Origin: JAOUJD01 sp963726405
Lineage (GTDB): Bacteria > Pseudomonadota > Gammaproteobacteria > Burkholderiales > Burkholderiaceae_F
NCBI GenBank assembly: GCA_963726405.1
Contig: CAVSCF010000001.1
Location: 186,001 to 250,000, forward strand
Length of the DNA: 64,000 nt
Direction: 5' to 3'
This document shows, in pieces, positions 9,771 to 20,205 of this stretch (positions within the stretch are counted from its first letter, which is position 1; each line of letters opens with the position of its first letter). Made by a program: the position numbers and the translations under genes. The notes below the pieces were generated by a model, which saw only the letters and a list, made by a program, of their open reading frames with translations, had not been told where the DNA came from and did no database searches.

Positions 9771-10168
9771 AAGACGTCGCGCAGCGTCAGGGCTTCGCCC
9801 CGGACCTCGACGACGTCACCCACGCTGAAACGCTCGTTGGCTCCCCGAACGGTTCGCACGGAACCGTCGGGCATCTGGACTTCGACGAACGTCATCGGGA
9901 CGGAGTGGGCCGAGCGCCGCACGGCGACGACCATGCCGCACTGCTTGCACCCGGGCGCTTCGATCAGCGGGCTTCCCGCGATGTGGCCCGGTCGTGCCAG
10001 GAAGTTGATCGCGACGATCACGCCGATCGCGAGCAGGCCGATCAACGCGATCGGCGCCTGTTCTTCCACTTCCGCCGGGCGGCGGTCCGGATCCGATGCA
10101 GTCGTCACTTCGTGCTCCAGTTTCACGCCTCGCTTTGTACGTGGAGCGGCCGTGACGGGATAGAGCAC
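9767..10168 (-). CDS. Small membrane protein with SlyB-like C-terminal domain
   Basis: 133 residues, unrecognised family. One membrane helix is visible at about residues 40-58 (APIALIGLLAIGVIVAINFLA), then a CKQCG pair, then a C-terminal segment VVAVRRSAHSVPMTFVEVQM..GSVRTVRGANERFSVGDVVEV. This C-terminal pattern resembles the last domain of SlyB/Pcp-type glycine-zipper lipoproteins, but the glycine zipper itself is absent. The first ~15 residues may not be translated (a GTG at about residue 16 is an alternative). It is convergent with hemH, their stops overlapping. Confidence 0.6.
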   Translation of the reverse strand: MLYPVTAAPRTKRGVKLEHEVTTASDPDRRPAEVEEQAPIALIGLLAIGVIVAINFLARPGHIAGSPLIEAPGCKQCGMVVAVRRSAHSVPMTFVEVQMPDGSVRTVRGANERFSVGDVVEVRGEALTLRDVF

Positions 10169-10222
10169 GCGATCCCGTTTTCCGGCGACGTCGGAAGGCG
10201 GATAGCGGAGCCGCGCCAGGCG

Positions 10223-10762
10223 CTACGGCTTCTTGGCACCCGTCAATTCGTCCACCGTGTGCTGGGCGAAGGTCTCGTACAGCCAGCCCATGCGGGCCTC
10301 GTCCTGACCGCCGGCGAGGCCGCCGAGCGCATACGACGCGGAGACCGAGAAGCGCTGAATCTCCTTGCCATCCGCCGCACGGGCGATGACGTCGCCTGAA
10401 ACGGCGTCGTTACCTGCCATGAAGCCGAACATCACCGCGCTGAAATTGGACCGGACGCGTATGTCGGTGATGACGATCTCGATCTTCGGCAGGCTGGCGT
10501 CGGGCGCTTTCGCCAGCAGTCCCTTGGCATCCAGCGCGCGCCGCACCGTCGACAGCAGTTTCTCCTGATCGAACTTCAGGTTGTCCGCCAGCTTGGCCTG
10601 TGCTTCCTTGCTCAGCGAGAGGGAGACGTCCTGCGCCACCTTGCCGCCGCCCGTGAAGTAGGCGGCGCGACGGGCCGGATCGTCGGGGCGCTGCACGCCC
10701 GATGCGCAGCCGGCGAGGACAACAATCATCACGATGCTCAACCAGCGCAGCCGACTCCACAT
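10223..10762 (-). CDS. DUF4410 family lipoprotein
   Basis: 179 residues with a lipoprotein signal peptide (VVLAGC, Cys19). The body has KIEIVITDIRVRSNFSAVMFGFMAGNDAVSGDVIARAADG, the core of DUF4410 domains: a mixed alpha/beta envelope protein of unknown function, often predicted to be in the outer membrane. A GGGGAGAG ribosome site precedes the ATG. It lies upstream of, and divergent from, grpE; 227 bp separate the starts. Confidence 0.75.
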   Translation of the reverse strand: MWSRLRWLSIVMIVVLAGCASGVQRPDDPARRAAYFTGGGKVAQDVSLSLSKEAQAKLADNLKFDQEKLLSTVRRALDAKGLLAKAPDASLPKIEIVITDIRVRSNFSAVMFGFMAGNDAVSGDVIARAADGKEIQRFSVSASYALGGLAGGQDEARMGWLYETFAQHTVDELTGAKKP

Positions 10763-10872
10763 GGCGCTCTCCCCTGACGAGTGCGAAGCGATCCGATATC
10801 CATACTCACAATAGGGTCAGGGCCGACAGAGGCCTTTGACCTCCCTCACGCTGCAAAGCGACGGCAATGCCG

Positions 10873-10947
10873 TGGGTCGGGACGGACCATTCCGCGGAGG
10901 ATGGTCCATCGGAGCGGTTTCCCTTGAAAAACCGCGCGGCCGACCCA
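10873..10947. other. Candidate three-way-junction structured element
   Basis: Three perfect complementary segments nest here: an outer 8-bp stem TGGGTCGG (10873-10880) with CCGACCCA (10940-10947), an inner 7-bp stem GGACCAT (10884-10890) with ATGGTCC (10901-10907), and a second inner 7-bp stem GCGGTTT (10914-10920) with AAACCGC (10929-10935). Together they would fold as a three-way junction in either orientation. It lies between divergent DUF4410 and grpE, so it could be in the 5' leader of the DUF4410 mRNA, a small RNA, or a DNA cruciform. It matches no known RNA family that I recognise. Confidence 0.35.
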
Positions 10948-10951
10948 ACAT
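10923..10951 (+). promoter_or_regulatory. Sigma-32-type heat-shock promoter of grpE-dnaK-dnaJ
   Basis: CTTGAAA at 10923-10929 matches the sigma-32 -35 consensus exactly. After a 14-base spacer, CCCAACAT at 10944-10951 resembles the -10 consensus CCCCATNT. It lies about 40 bp upstream of the grpE start and is the expected signal for this chaperone set. Confidence 0.7.
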
Positions 10952-10989
10952 CCCCCTAAACCATTGAAGAGCAAGCAGAAAGCGGAGGA

Positions 10990-11544
10990 ATGATGCAAGG
11001 ACAAGAGGGCGCGGCGGCCGAATCCACCGACCGCACTGACGCTCCGGAAGCGGTCGAACCGCAGGCACTCGGCGCAGCGACCGTCGTCGATGTGGAGAAG
11101 GAACTGCAGGCCGCGCTCGACAAGGCGAACGAAAACTACGACCTCTTCCTGCGGGCGAAGGCGGAAGCCGACAACGTGCGGCGCCGTGCGCAGGACGACG
11201 TGGCCAAGGCCCACAAGTTCGCGGTGGAGTCCTTCGCCGAAACGCTCGTGCCGGTCATCGATTCGCTGGAGAAGGCGCTCGAGGCGACCAACGCCACGCC
11301 CGATGCCATGCGCGCCGGTGTCGATCTGACGCTCAGGCAACTCCGCGCGGCCTTCGAGAAGAGCAACCTGAAGGAGATCAACCCGGTGGGCGAGAAATTC
11401 GATCCGCACCGTCATCAGGCAATTTCGGTGGTGCCGGCGCCCGATGGCGTCGCGCCGAATCATGTGGTGAGCGTGCTGCAGAAGGGCTGGACCATCGCCG
11501 ATCGCGTCCTGCGACCCGCGCTCGTCACGGTCGCGCAATCTTGA
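10990..11544 (+). CDS. grpE: Nucleotide exchange factor GrpE
   Basis: Co-chaperone that releases ADP from DnaK. 184 residues: an acidic disordered N-terminus, a long helix (residues ~35-75, [18 protein letters not shown].. to [11 protein letters not shown]) that forms the dimer coiled coil, then the four-helix and beta-wing domains with [14 protein letters not shown] and [24 protein letters not shown] directly abuts the first ATG (10990), so the second ATG at 10993 is probably the true start. First gene of the heat-shock block. Confidence 0.96.
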   Translation: MMQGQEGAAAESTDRTDAPEAVEPQALGAATVVDVEKELQAALDKANENYDLFLRAKAEADNVRRRAQDDVAKAHKFAVESFAETLVPVIDSLEKALEATNATPDAMRAGVDLTLRQLRAAFEKSNLKEINPVGEKFDPHRHQAISVVPAPDGVAPNHVVSVLQKGWTIADRVLRPALVTVAQS

Positions 11545-11625
11545 ACTGGTGCACAGGCGCCGCACATTAGCGGCAGGTAGTTGAACGAACATCGGCACGG
11601 AACAGCGGAAGAAGAGGGAAGACAA

Positions 11626-13566
<1,941 letters not shown>

Positions 13567-13657
13567 GCTCGCAACTCGCGTTTGACACGCCGAGCCGGAA
13601 CGACGCAGCACGCGTTGCCCGCCTCGGCGTTTCCGCATCAGGGGGAACGGAAGGAAC

Positions 13658-14800
13658 ATGGCGAAACGGGATTACTACGAGGTGCTCGGCGTCGCGAAGA
13701 ACGCGTCCGAGGACGACATCAAGAAGGCGTATCGCAAGCTCGCCATGAAGCATCACCCGGACCGCAACCAGGGTGACAAGTCGAAGGACTCGGAGGACAA
13801 GTTCAAGGAAGCCAAGGAGGCCTACGAGGTCCTGTCCGATTCGAGCAAGCGCGCGGCGTACGACCGCTTCGGTCACGCCGGGGTCGACCCGAGCGCCGGC
13901 GGGTTCGGGCGCTCGGCGGGACCGGATGGCATGGGGGGATTCGCCGACGCTTTCGGCGACATCTTCGGCGACATCTTCGGCGCGACGCGGGCCGGCGGCC
14001 GCAGCGGCGTGTACCGGGGCGCGGATCTGCGCTACAGCATGGAGATCACGCTCGAACAGGCGGCGAACGGCTTCGCCACCGAGATCCGCGTGCCGAGCTG
14101 GGACACCTGCGAAACGTGCAGTGGCAGCGGCGCGAAGCCCGGCACCAGCGCGAGCCGGTGCGGCACCTGCGGGGGCTCCGGCAACGTCCGGATGACCCAG
14201 GGATTCTTCTCCATCCAGCAGACGTGTCCCACGTGTCACGGCTCCGGCTCGGTGATTGCCGATCCCTGCGTCGCATGCCATGGCGCTGGACGCGTGAAGA
14301 AGAACAAGGTGCTCGAGGTGAACATCCCGGCGGGCATCGACGAAGGCCAGCGCATCCGGCTGTCCGGCAAGGGCGAACCGGGAATGAACGGCGGTCCCGC
14401 CGGCGACCTCTATGTCGAGATCCACCTCACGCAGCACGACGTCTTCCAGCGCGAAGGCGACGATCTGCACTGCGAGGTGCCGATCGGGTTCGCCACCGCG
14501 GCCCTGGGCGGCGAGATCGACGTTCCGACGCTCGCCGGCAAGGCGAGCATCACCGTTCCGGAAGGCACGCAGGCCGGCAAGACATTCCGGCTGCGAGGCA
14601 AGGGCATCAAGGGCGTTCGTTCGTCGTATCCGGGCGATCTGTACTGCCACATCCTGGTGGAGACTCCCGTTCGTCTCAGCGAGAAACAGAAGAAGCTGCT
14701 GAAAGAGTTCGAAGCGAGCGTCAGGGAAGGCGGCAACAAGCACTCGCCGCAGACCAAGGGTTTCATGGACAAGATGAAGGGCTTCTTTACCGCCGAGTAG
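13658..14800 (+). CDS. dnaJ: Molecular chaperone DnaJ (Hsp40)
   Basis: Stimulates DnaK ATPase activity and delivers substrates. 380 residues: J-domain at 1-70 with HPD in MKHHPDRN, a Gly/Phe-rich linker ([20 protein letters not shown]), then a zinc-binding domain with four CxxCxGxG motifs ([32 protein letters not shown]), followed by the two C-terminal beta domains and a dimerisation tail. Last gene of the heat-shock block. Confidence 0.98.
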   Translation: MAKRDYYEVLGVAKNASEDDIKKAYRKLAMKHHPDRNQGDKSKDSEDKFKEAKEAYEVLSDSSKRAAYDRFGHAGVDPSAGGFGRSAGPDGMGGFADAFGDIFGDIFGATRAGGRSGVYRGADLRYSMEITLEQAANGFATEIRVPSWDTCETCSGSGAKPGTSASRCGTCGGSGNVRMTQGFFSIQQTCPTCHGSGSVIADPCVACHGAGRVKKNKVLEVNIPAGIDEGQRIRLSGKGEPGMNGGPAGDLYVEIHLTQHDVFQREGDDLHCEVPIGFATAALGGEIDVPTLAGKASITVPEGTQAGKTFRLRGKGIKGVRSSYPGDLYCHILVETPVRLSEKQKKLLKEFEASVREGGNKHSPQTKGFMDKMKGFFTAE

Positions 14801-14892
14801 GAAGCGTCCTCGGTCCGCTGCGTGCTGCATCCTGGCCGCAGTGCCGGACTCGGTCCTGTCGCCTCGCTCGGCGGCTTCCCTCGGAGGAGTGC

Positions 14893-15168
14893 ATGAAGCA
14901 ACGATCCCTGGTTTCGCTCGCCGCCCTCGCCCTGGTGGCCGGATGCAGTTCCATTCCGGGGCAGCCGGAACATCAAGGGATGCACGCCGACCATTGCGCG
15001 GAATACCGCGCGACCATGGCCGGCAAGTCCCTGGAGGAGCAGCGCCAGGCCGCGGAGGCGCACATCGTCCGCATGCACGGGTCTTCCGACCCGGCGCACG
15101 TCGAGCGGCACATGAAGATGATGGAGCAGCGTTGCGGCGACGCGGCCCAGGGACAGCCGAAGGGCTAG
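14893..15168 (+). CDS. Small Met/His-rich lipoprotein, unknown function
   Basis: 91 residues with a clear lipoprotein signal peptide (LAALALVAGC, Cys18) and a strong TCGGAGGAG ribosome site 6 bases before the ATG. The mature part (about 73 residues) is hydrophilic and notably rich in His and Met, with a repeated HxxxMH-like spacing (HQGMHADHC, HIVRMHG, HVERHMKMMEQRC). Such composition could bind metal, but this is inference. It is not a recognised family and may be transcribed behind dnaJ. Confidence 0.65.
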   Translation: MKQRSLVSLAALALVAGCSSIPGQPEHQGMHADHCAEYRATMAGKSLEEQRQAAEAHIVRMHGSSDPAHVERHMKMMEQRCGDAAQGQPKG

Positions 15169-15226
15169 CTTCACGTTGCGCCCCCGCACGGTCGATGCGC
15201 CCCGAGCCGCTGCTCGATCGCCTCGG

Positions 15227-15976
15227 TCAGAGGAGCATCTTGGCGCCGGCGATGAGCAGCACGGCCGCCAGTGCACCGCGCAAGGCCCGATTGCCGAGCC
15301 GACTGGCGCCGAACGTGGCACCGATCAGGCCACCGGCGACCACCGCGCCGACCCAATAGGGCAGGGCGTCGGGCAGCATGGGATGGCGCGACAGCAGCCC
15401 CATCAGTCCGGCGATCGAGTTGATGAGGATGAACGCGGCCGTCGGCGCCGCACTGTCGCGCACGGTGGCCCACCCGGCGAGCACGAGCAGCGGGCTGAGG
15501 AAGATTCCGCCGCCGACTCCGGTGAGACCGGACAGCAGTCCGATGCAGGCGCCGATGGCGAGCGCCAGGGGCACGGCCGGAGGCCCGGTGACGGCTCGTG
15601 CCCTCACCTTCACGCTCATCGTCTCGGCGAAGAGCCGGGCCGCGGAGTAGAGCAGCACCGCCCCGACCAGCACGCCGAACCACGCGATCGGCAGCTGGAT
15701 GCGACCGCCGAGGAACGCCATCGGTACGGACGTGACCGCGAACGGCAGGAAGAGCCGCCACTGGAAGCCGTTGGCCCGCGCGAACTTGTAGAGGGAGATC
15801 GAGGCGACCGCGATATTCATCACGAGCGCCGTCGGGCGCATGATGACCGGCGCCACGCCGACGAGGCCCATCGACGCGAGGTAACCGGAGGCGCCGCCGT
15901 GGCCGACGGACGAATAAAGAATGGCCGCCGCGAAGAAGAGCCCGGCAAGGAGCAGCGCTTCCTCGGGCGTGACCAC
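15227..15976 (-). CDS. Sulfite exporter TauE/SafE family permease
   Basis: About 249 residues from a GTG at 15976; the longer frame upstream is Arg-rich and lies over the next gene. The protein has 7-8 membrane helices in two halves. The family hallmark repeat is visible twice: SSVGHGGASGYLA near residue 22, and SGLTGVGGGIFLSPLL in the second half. These transporters are linked to sulfite, sulfoacetate or other organosulfur anions, or are uncharacterised; the substrate cannot be read here. It is 11 bp downstream of the DUF4019 gene on the same strand. Confidence 0.85.
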   Translation of the reverse strand: MVTPEEALLLAGLFFAAAILYSSVGHGGASGYLASMGLVGVAPVIMRPTALVMNIAVASISLYKFARANGFQWRLFLPFAVTSVPMAFLGGRIQLPIAWFGVLVGAVLLYSAARLFAETMSVKVRARAVTGPPAVPLALAIGACIGLLSGLTGVGGGIFLSPLLVLAGWATVRDSAAPTAAFILINSIAGLMGLLSRHPMLPDALPYWVGAVVAGGLIGATFGASRLGNRALRGALAAVLLIAGAKMLL

Positions 15977-15987
15977 GGTGTGCGCCG

Positions 15988-16473
15988 TCAGCCGATGCCG
16001 TACCCGAGGGGACGCCAGGTGCCGTCCTCGAAGACGAGCGTCACCAGTTCCTGGGCTTCGTCCTTCTTGTCGAAGCGGGTGGCGAAGCGGACGGTGACGT
16101 AATCGCCGTCGGGCATGCCGGGAAGCGATGATTTGTAGGACGCCACTTCCGCCCGCCGTGTCTTCATCGCACCGAGCGCGCCGCGCGTCTTGGGCAGGCT
16201 TTCGGACCATTGCTGCTTGGTGACGTTGTCACGGAACCGGCGCGCCGACTGATCCCACGCCTTTCCGTAGTCCCCGGCATCGATGATGGCGAGCCACTCC
16301 TCGGCGCGCAGGCGCGCCGCGATCTCCTTGAAGGACTGGGCCTCCTTCTTTTGGACTTCCGCCGACGTTGGCGGCAGCGACGGGTCGGCAGGACTGGACG
16401 GCTTCAGCTGGGCGGATGCCGCCGCGCTGGCAGTGAGCAGGACGGCAAGGGCGAGGCTGGGGGTGATCTTCAT
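15988..16473 (-). CDS. DUF4019 domain periplasmic protein
   Basis: 161 residues with a signal peptide (cleavage near ASAQ, residue 22). The remainder, AEEWLAIIDAGDYGKAWDQSARRFRDNVTKQQW, followed by EVASYKSSLPGMPDGDYVTVRFATRFDKK and VTLVFEDGTWRPLGYGIG, is the DUF4019 fold, a small secreted NTF2-like domain of unknown function. It is 9 bp downstream of scpA and probably in its transcript. Confidence 0.8.
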   Translation of the reverse strand: MKITPSLALAVLLTASAAASAQLKPSSPADPSLPPTSAEVQKKEAQSFKEIAARLRAEEWLAIIDAGDYGKAWDQSARRFRDNVTKQQWSESLPKTRGALGAMKTRRAEVASYKSSLPGMPDGDYVTVRFATRFDKKDEAQELVTLVFEDGTWRPLGYGIG

Positions 16474-16482
16474 CGGAACTCC

Positions 16483-17292
16483 TCAAGCGGGCGTATAGGC
16501 CAGTCGGATGTAAATGGGCGCGTACGGTGCTGCCTGGGTGATGTCGATCAGCGATTCGCGTGCGAGTTCGAGCAGCGCCAGGAAGTGCACCACCGCGACC
16601 GCGATGCCACGCGCGTGGTCGAACAGATCGGCGAATTCGACGAACCTCGACCCCTGCAGCCGCTTCAGGATGAGGCTCATGTGCTCGCGCACCGAGAGCT
16701 CTTCGCGGCTGATGTGGTGGTGCGCGTTCAGCTTCGCCCGCCGTATCACATCGGCCCAGGCTTCGCGCAGGTCGACCACGTTCACGTCCGGGAACCGTTT
16801 CTCGATCGACTGCTCGATGATCACGATCGCCCGCACGAAGTCGCGCCCGACGCGCGGCAGTTCGTCGATGCGCACGGCGGCGAGTTTCATCTGCTCGTAC
16901 TCGAGGAGCCGGCGCACGAGTTCCGCGCGCGGATCCTCCACGTCTTCGCCCGTGTCCGCCTTGCGAACGGGCAGCAGCATGCGCGACTTGATCTCGATGA
17001 GCAGCGCGGCCATCAGCAGGTACTCGCCCGCCAGTTCCAGGTTCTTCGCGCGGATCTGGTCGATGTACGCGAGGTACTGGACCGTCAACGGAGCCATCGG
17101 GATGTCGAGGACGTTGAAGTGCTGCTTGCGGATGAGGTAGAGCAGCAGGTCCAGCGGACCCTCGAACGCCTCGAGGAACACTTCGAGTGCGTCCGGCGGG
17201 ATGTAGAGGTCCTCGGGCAGCTTGAACAGCGGCTCCCCGTAGAGCTTCGCCAGCGCGACGCCGTCGATGATGTCCGGGGTCGTGTCTGTCAT
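16483..17292 (-). CDS. scpA: Segregation and condensation protein A (ScpA)
   Basis: Kleisin subunit that bridges SMC-type proteins in chromosome condensation. 269 residues from the ATG at 17292. The diagnostic N-terminal block FEGPLDLLLYLIRKQHFNVLDIPMAPLTVQYLAYI is followed by LAGEYLLMAALLIEIKSRMLLP and a C-terminal winged helix (FADLFDHARGIAVAVVHFLALLELA). No scpB or panC/panD follows, unlike the usual betaproteobacterial order; instead DUF4019 and TauE genes lie downstream. Confidence 0.95.
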   Translation of the reverse strand: MTDTTPDIIDGVALAKLYGEPLFKLPEDLYIPPDALEVFLEAFEGPLDLLLYLIRKQHFNVLDIPMAPLTVQYLAYIDQIRAKNLELAGEYLLMAALLIEIKSRMLLPVRKADTGEDVEDPRAELVRRLLEYEQMKLAAVRIDELPRVGRDFVRAIVIIEQSIEKRFPDVNVVDLREAWADVIRRAKLNAHHHISREELSVREHMSLILKRLQGSRFVEFADLFDHARGIAVAVVHFLALLELARESLIDITQAAPYAPIYIRLAYTPA

Positions 17293-17372
17293 GGGGGCTT
17301 CCAGCGCGGCGGCCGCGTCAGGAGCGAGCAGCGGCTCGATCCGCGGGAGCGGGACGTTCCCGACCGGCCCCA

Positions 17373-17567
17373 CTACTTCGCCTTCGGCTGGTAGACGTAG
17401 GCAGGCTGCGGCAGCGTCGATTCGTTGAACCGCTTGTAGAGCTCGGGATCGACGTCCTTGTCCCACCAGATGGCGCGGCCTTCGCGCTGCTGGCGATCGA
17501 GGTCGGGATTCTCTTCCCTCAGCTCCTGAAGGAACCTGGTGAAGTCGGATACGTAACCGGCGGCCAT
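17373..17567 (-). CDS. DUF3460 family protein
   Basis: 64 residues from the ATG at 17567 (a start at 17615 is possible but runs across the start of the divergent gene). The sequence YVSDFTRFLQELREENPDLDRQQREGRAIWWDKDVDPE is characteristic of DUF3460, a short soluble betaproteobacterial protein of unknown function. It typically lies just upstream of scpA, as here (80 bp). Confidence 0.85.
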   Translation of the reverse strand: MAAGYVSDFTRFLQELREENPDLDRQQREGRAIWWDKDVDPELYKRFNESTLPQPAYVYQPKAK

Positions 17568-17626
17568 CGGATGGTTTGCCTCTTTATGATTGACGGCGAT
17601 TTTACGTGACAGCAAGGGGACGGACG

Positions 17627-18136
17627 ATGGGATGGCTGGGACGGCTGATAGCCGCGGCGGCGGCGCTCGTATCGGTGACGGCGTGCGATCCGGGCGGGCA
17701 GCCTTACGAGGACCTGCGGCTGGCGCGCCTGAAGGTCGGCGAGTCGACCGAGCAGGACGTTGTCCGGCTGTTCGGGACTCCGGTCGCGGTGCGTTCGCTG
17801 CCCTCCGGCAAGGGCCTCGTCTATCCGCTCGGCCCGCAGGGGGTGCACACGCTGCTGCTTCGCATCGGGCCCGACGGGCGCTATCAGGGACGCGAGAACC
17901 TGCTGACGCGCGAAAACTTCGGCCGTGTCACGCCGGGCATGCAGGGCGACCAGGTGACTGCGTTGCTCGGCCCGCCGGGCAGCAGGCAGGGGTACCCGCT
18001 GAAGCAGCAGTCGGCGTGGGAGTGGCGTTTCCTGGATGGCAACGACACCCGGCTCTTCGTCGTGATGTTCGACTCTACCGGGCGCGTGGTCAGCACCGCG
18101 GTCGAGGAAGAACCGAGCCGCCTTGGCGGCGGCTGA
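17627..18136 (+). CDS. SmpA/OmlA (BamE-like) family lipoprotein
   Basis: 169 residues from the ATG at 17627, preceded by AAGGGGA; the GTG at 17606 is rejected because it lies before that site. Lipoprotein signal ending VTAC (Cys20). The mature part contains two copies of a BamE-type half-repeat: LKVGESTEQDVVRLFGTPV and VTPGMQGDQVTALLGPPGS. Proteins of this type sit in the outer membrane and some help the BAM complex; the cognate bamE is usually near fur/recN, so this may be a paralogue. Confidence 0.8.
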   Translation: MGWLGRLIAAAAALVSVTACDPGGQPYEDLRLARLKVGESTEQDVVRLFGTPVAVRSLPSGKGLVYPLGPQGVHTLLLRIGPDGRYQGRENLLTRENFGRVTPGMQGDQVTALLGPPGSRQGYPLKQQSAWEWRFLDGNDTRLFVVMFDSTGRVVSTAVEEEPSRLGGG

Positions 18137-18148
18137 ACGCGCGGTGCT

Positions 18149-18658
18149 TCAGGCCCTCGGCCGACGTACGGCGCTGAGGATGCCGCGCAGGATCTCCACG
18201 GGCGGCGGAGGGCAACCCGGCACGGTCACGTCGACGGGAATGACGCCGGCGATCCCGCCGCGACTGGCGTAGCTCTCGCCGAAGACGCCGCCCGAGCAGG
18301 CGCAGTCGCCGGTGGCCACCACCAGCTTGGGGTCCGGCGTCGCGTCGTAGGCGCGCTTCACCGCGATTTCCATGTTGCGCGAGACCGGCCCGGTGACGAG
18401 CAGCAGGTCGGCATGGCGCGGGCTGGCCACGAACCTGATGCCGCGTCCCTCAATGTTGTAGAAGGGATTGTTCAGCGCGTGGATCTCGAGTTCGCACGCG
18501 TTGCACGACCCGGCGTCGACGTGGCGGATGGTCAGCGCGCGACCGAGCAGTTCGAGGATGTCGCCGTGCAGGCGATCGGACTCGGCGGCCATGTCGGCGG
18601 CCGGTGCCGGCTCGGTACGGATGCCGGTCTTCAGCACCTGTCGCAGCAGAAGAAGCAT
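18149..18658 (-). CDS. hyfI: Hydrogenase-4/complex-I small subunit (HyfI / NuoB-like)
   Basis: 169 residues from the ATG at 18658, overlapping the stop of the large-subunit gene by a base. NuoB/HyfI proteins carry one [4Fe-4S] cluster next to the catalytic subunit at the cytoplasmic face of the membrane. Cysteines for that cluster are present: C52 and C55 in DAGSCNACELE, C119/C121 in TGDCACSGG, and C149 in VPGCPPPP. Last gene of the operon. Because the partner large subunit lacks [NiFe] ligands, this cluster probably serves another reaction. Confidence 0.88.
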   Translation of the reverse strand: MLLLLRQVLKTGIRTEPAPAADMAAESDRLHGDILELLGRALTIRHVDAGSCNACELEIHALNNPFYNIEGRGIRFVASPRHADLLLVTGPVSRNMEIAVKRAYDATPDPKLVVATGDCACSGGVFGESYASRGGIAGVIPVDVTVPGCPPPPVEILRGILSAVRRPRA

Positions 18659-20203
18659 CAGAGGTCCTGTCCCGAGTAACTGAGATTGAACGACTTGTTG
18701 ATCAGCGGGAAGTCGGGAACGATGTTGCCGATCACCGCGTGCTCGAGCAGTGGCCAGTTCTGCCACGACGGGTCGTGGCAGTGGCAGCGCTGCAGGCGTC
18801 CGCCGTCATCGGCTTCAAGGGCGACCAGGACGTCGCCACGCCATCCTTCCACCCAGCCGATGCCGAACCCCGGACCGGAGCTCTTCGGCAGATCCACGCG
18901 CACGTCGCCGTTCGGCAGTCCGTCGGCGATGGACTCGATCAGGCGCAGCGACTCGAAGATCTCGTCGAAGCGGACCGCCACGCGCGCGGCGACGTCGCCG
19001 CGGACTTCCATCGCGGCCTTGACCCCCAGCTGATCGTACGGCGGACACGGAAGGTTCACGCGCAGGTCGTGCGGCGATCCGCTCGCGCGCGCCGCCAGCC
19101 CGGTAAGCCCGAGCTGCGCCGCAAGGTCCGGCGTGACGATGCCCGCCGTCAGGAACCGGTCCTGCAGCCCGGCATGCTCGTCGTAGATCGAACGCAGCCG
19201 GGCCACCTCGCCGTGCAGTTCCCGGCACTGCGCGCGGACATCCGCGAGTCCGGCGCGCGAGGGATCGACGGCGACGCCGCCGGGCACGATCAGGTCCATC
19301 AGCAGGCGGTGCCCGAAGACGGCCGCGCTCGTGCGCTGCCAGAGTTCGCGCAGGCGCGAGAACTGGGCCAGCCCGAAGGCGAGGCCGCCGTCGTTGCCGA
19401 GTGCGCCGAGGTCCCCGAGGTGGTTGGCGACCCGTTCGCGCTCCAGCAGCAGCGCGCGCAGCCATGCCGCGCGCGCCGGAATCGCGCAGCCGCACGCCGC
19501 CTCCGCCGCCATCGCATAGGCCCATGCGTAGGCGACCGTCGAGTCGCCGGATACGCGTCCGGCCAGCCGATGCCCGTCCGCGAGCGGCATGCCGACAAAG
19601 CGCCGTTCGATGCCCTTGTGCACGTAGCCGAGCCGCTGTTCGAGCCTGAGGACCTTCTCGCCGACGATCGAGAAGCGGAAGTGGCCGGGTTCGATGATGC
19701 CGGCGTGGATCGGACCGACCGGGATCTCGTGCACACCGTCGCCCTCCACGCTGACGAAGGCGTACCGCTCCTGCTCGTTCTCGAACGCGCGATGCGGATC
19801 GGCGTCGTGGCGCAGCGGGAAGAAGTCGGCGGGCCACGCGCCGTGCCGCAGCCAGGGTCGCCGATCCTCGGCGCCTGCGGCGCTCACTCCGAGCAGGTCG
19901 AAAAGGGCCCGCTGCATGCGTGCCGCGGACGGAAACACGGCCGCGAGATCCGGGTATTCGAGGCGATCGGCGGGCAGCGCAAGACGCGCGCACGCGAGCC
20001 CGTCCTCGAGTGCGTAGGCGGCGTAGACGATGAATCCTTCCCCCGCCGGGCGACGATCCGAGCCCCACACCGCGACGAAGCGACCGCCCGCGCGGGACAG
20101 CGGCCGCAAGGCTCGACCACTGCGTCTCCGTGACGGTCGCGATGGCGGCGGGCGCAGCGCCAGGCAACTGACGGAAGTCGATCTCGGTGTCGGCGATGCG
20201 CAT
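18658..20203 (-). CDS. hyfG: Hydrogenase-4-like large subunit (HyfG / NuoCD-like) without [NiFe] ligands; reading frame broken near 20095
   Basis: A good start (ATG 20203 behind GGGAGG, 2 bases after hyfF) gives MRIADTEIDFRQLP.., but the conserved body (VAVWGSDRR.. to the stop at 18658) is in another frame. Removing one G from GGG at 20094-20096 joins them into a smooth 514-residue protein; otherwise translation would need a TTG at 20109 (483 residues). In E. coli HycE the Ni ligands are in VCGIC and DPCYSC; here the same places read VSGDS (S218, S221) and NLSYSG (S508, G511). All four cysteines are gone, so H2 chemistry is very unlikely. Confidence 0.85.
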
Positions 20204-20205
20204 CG

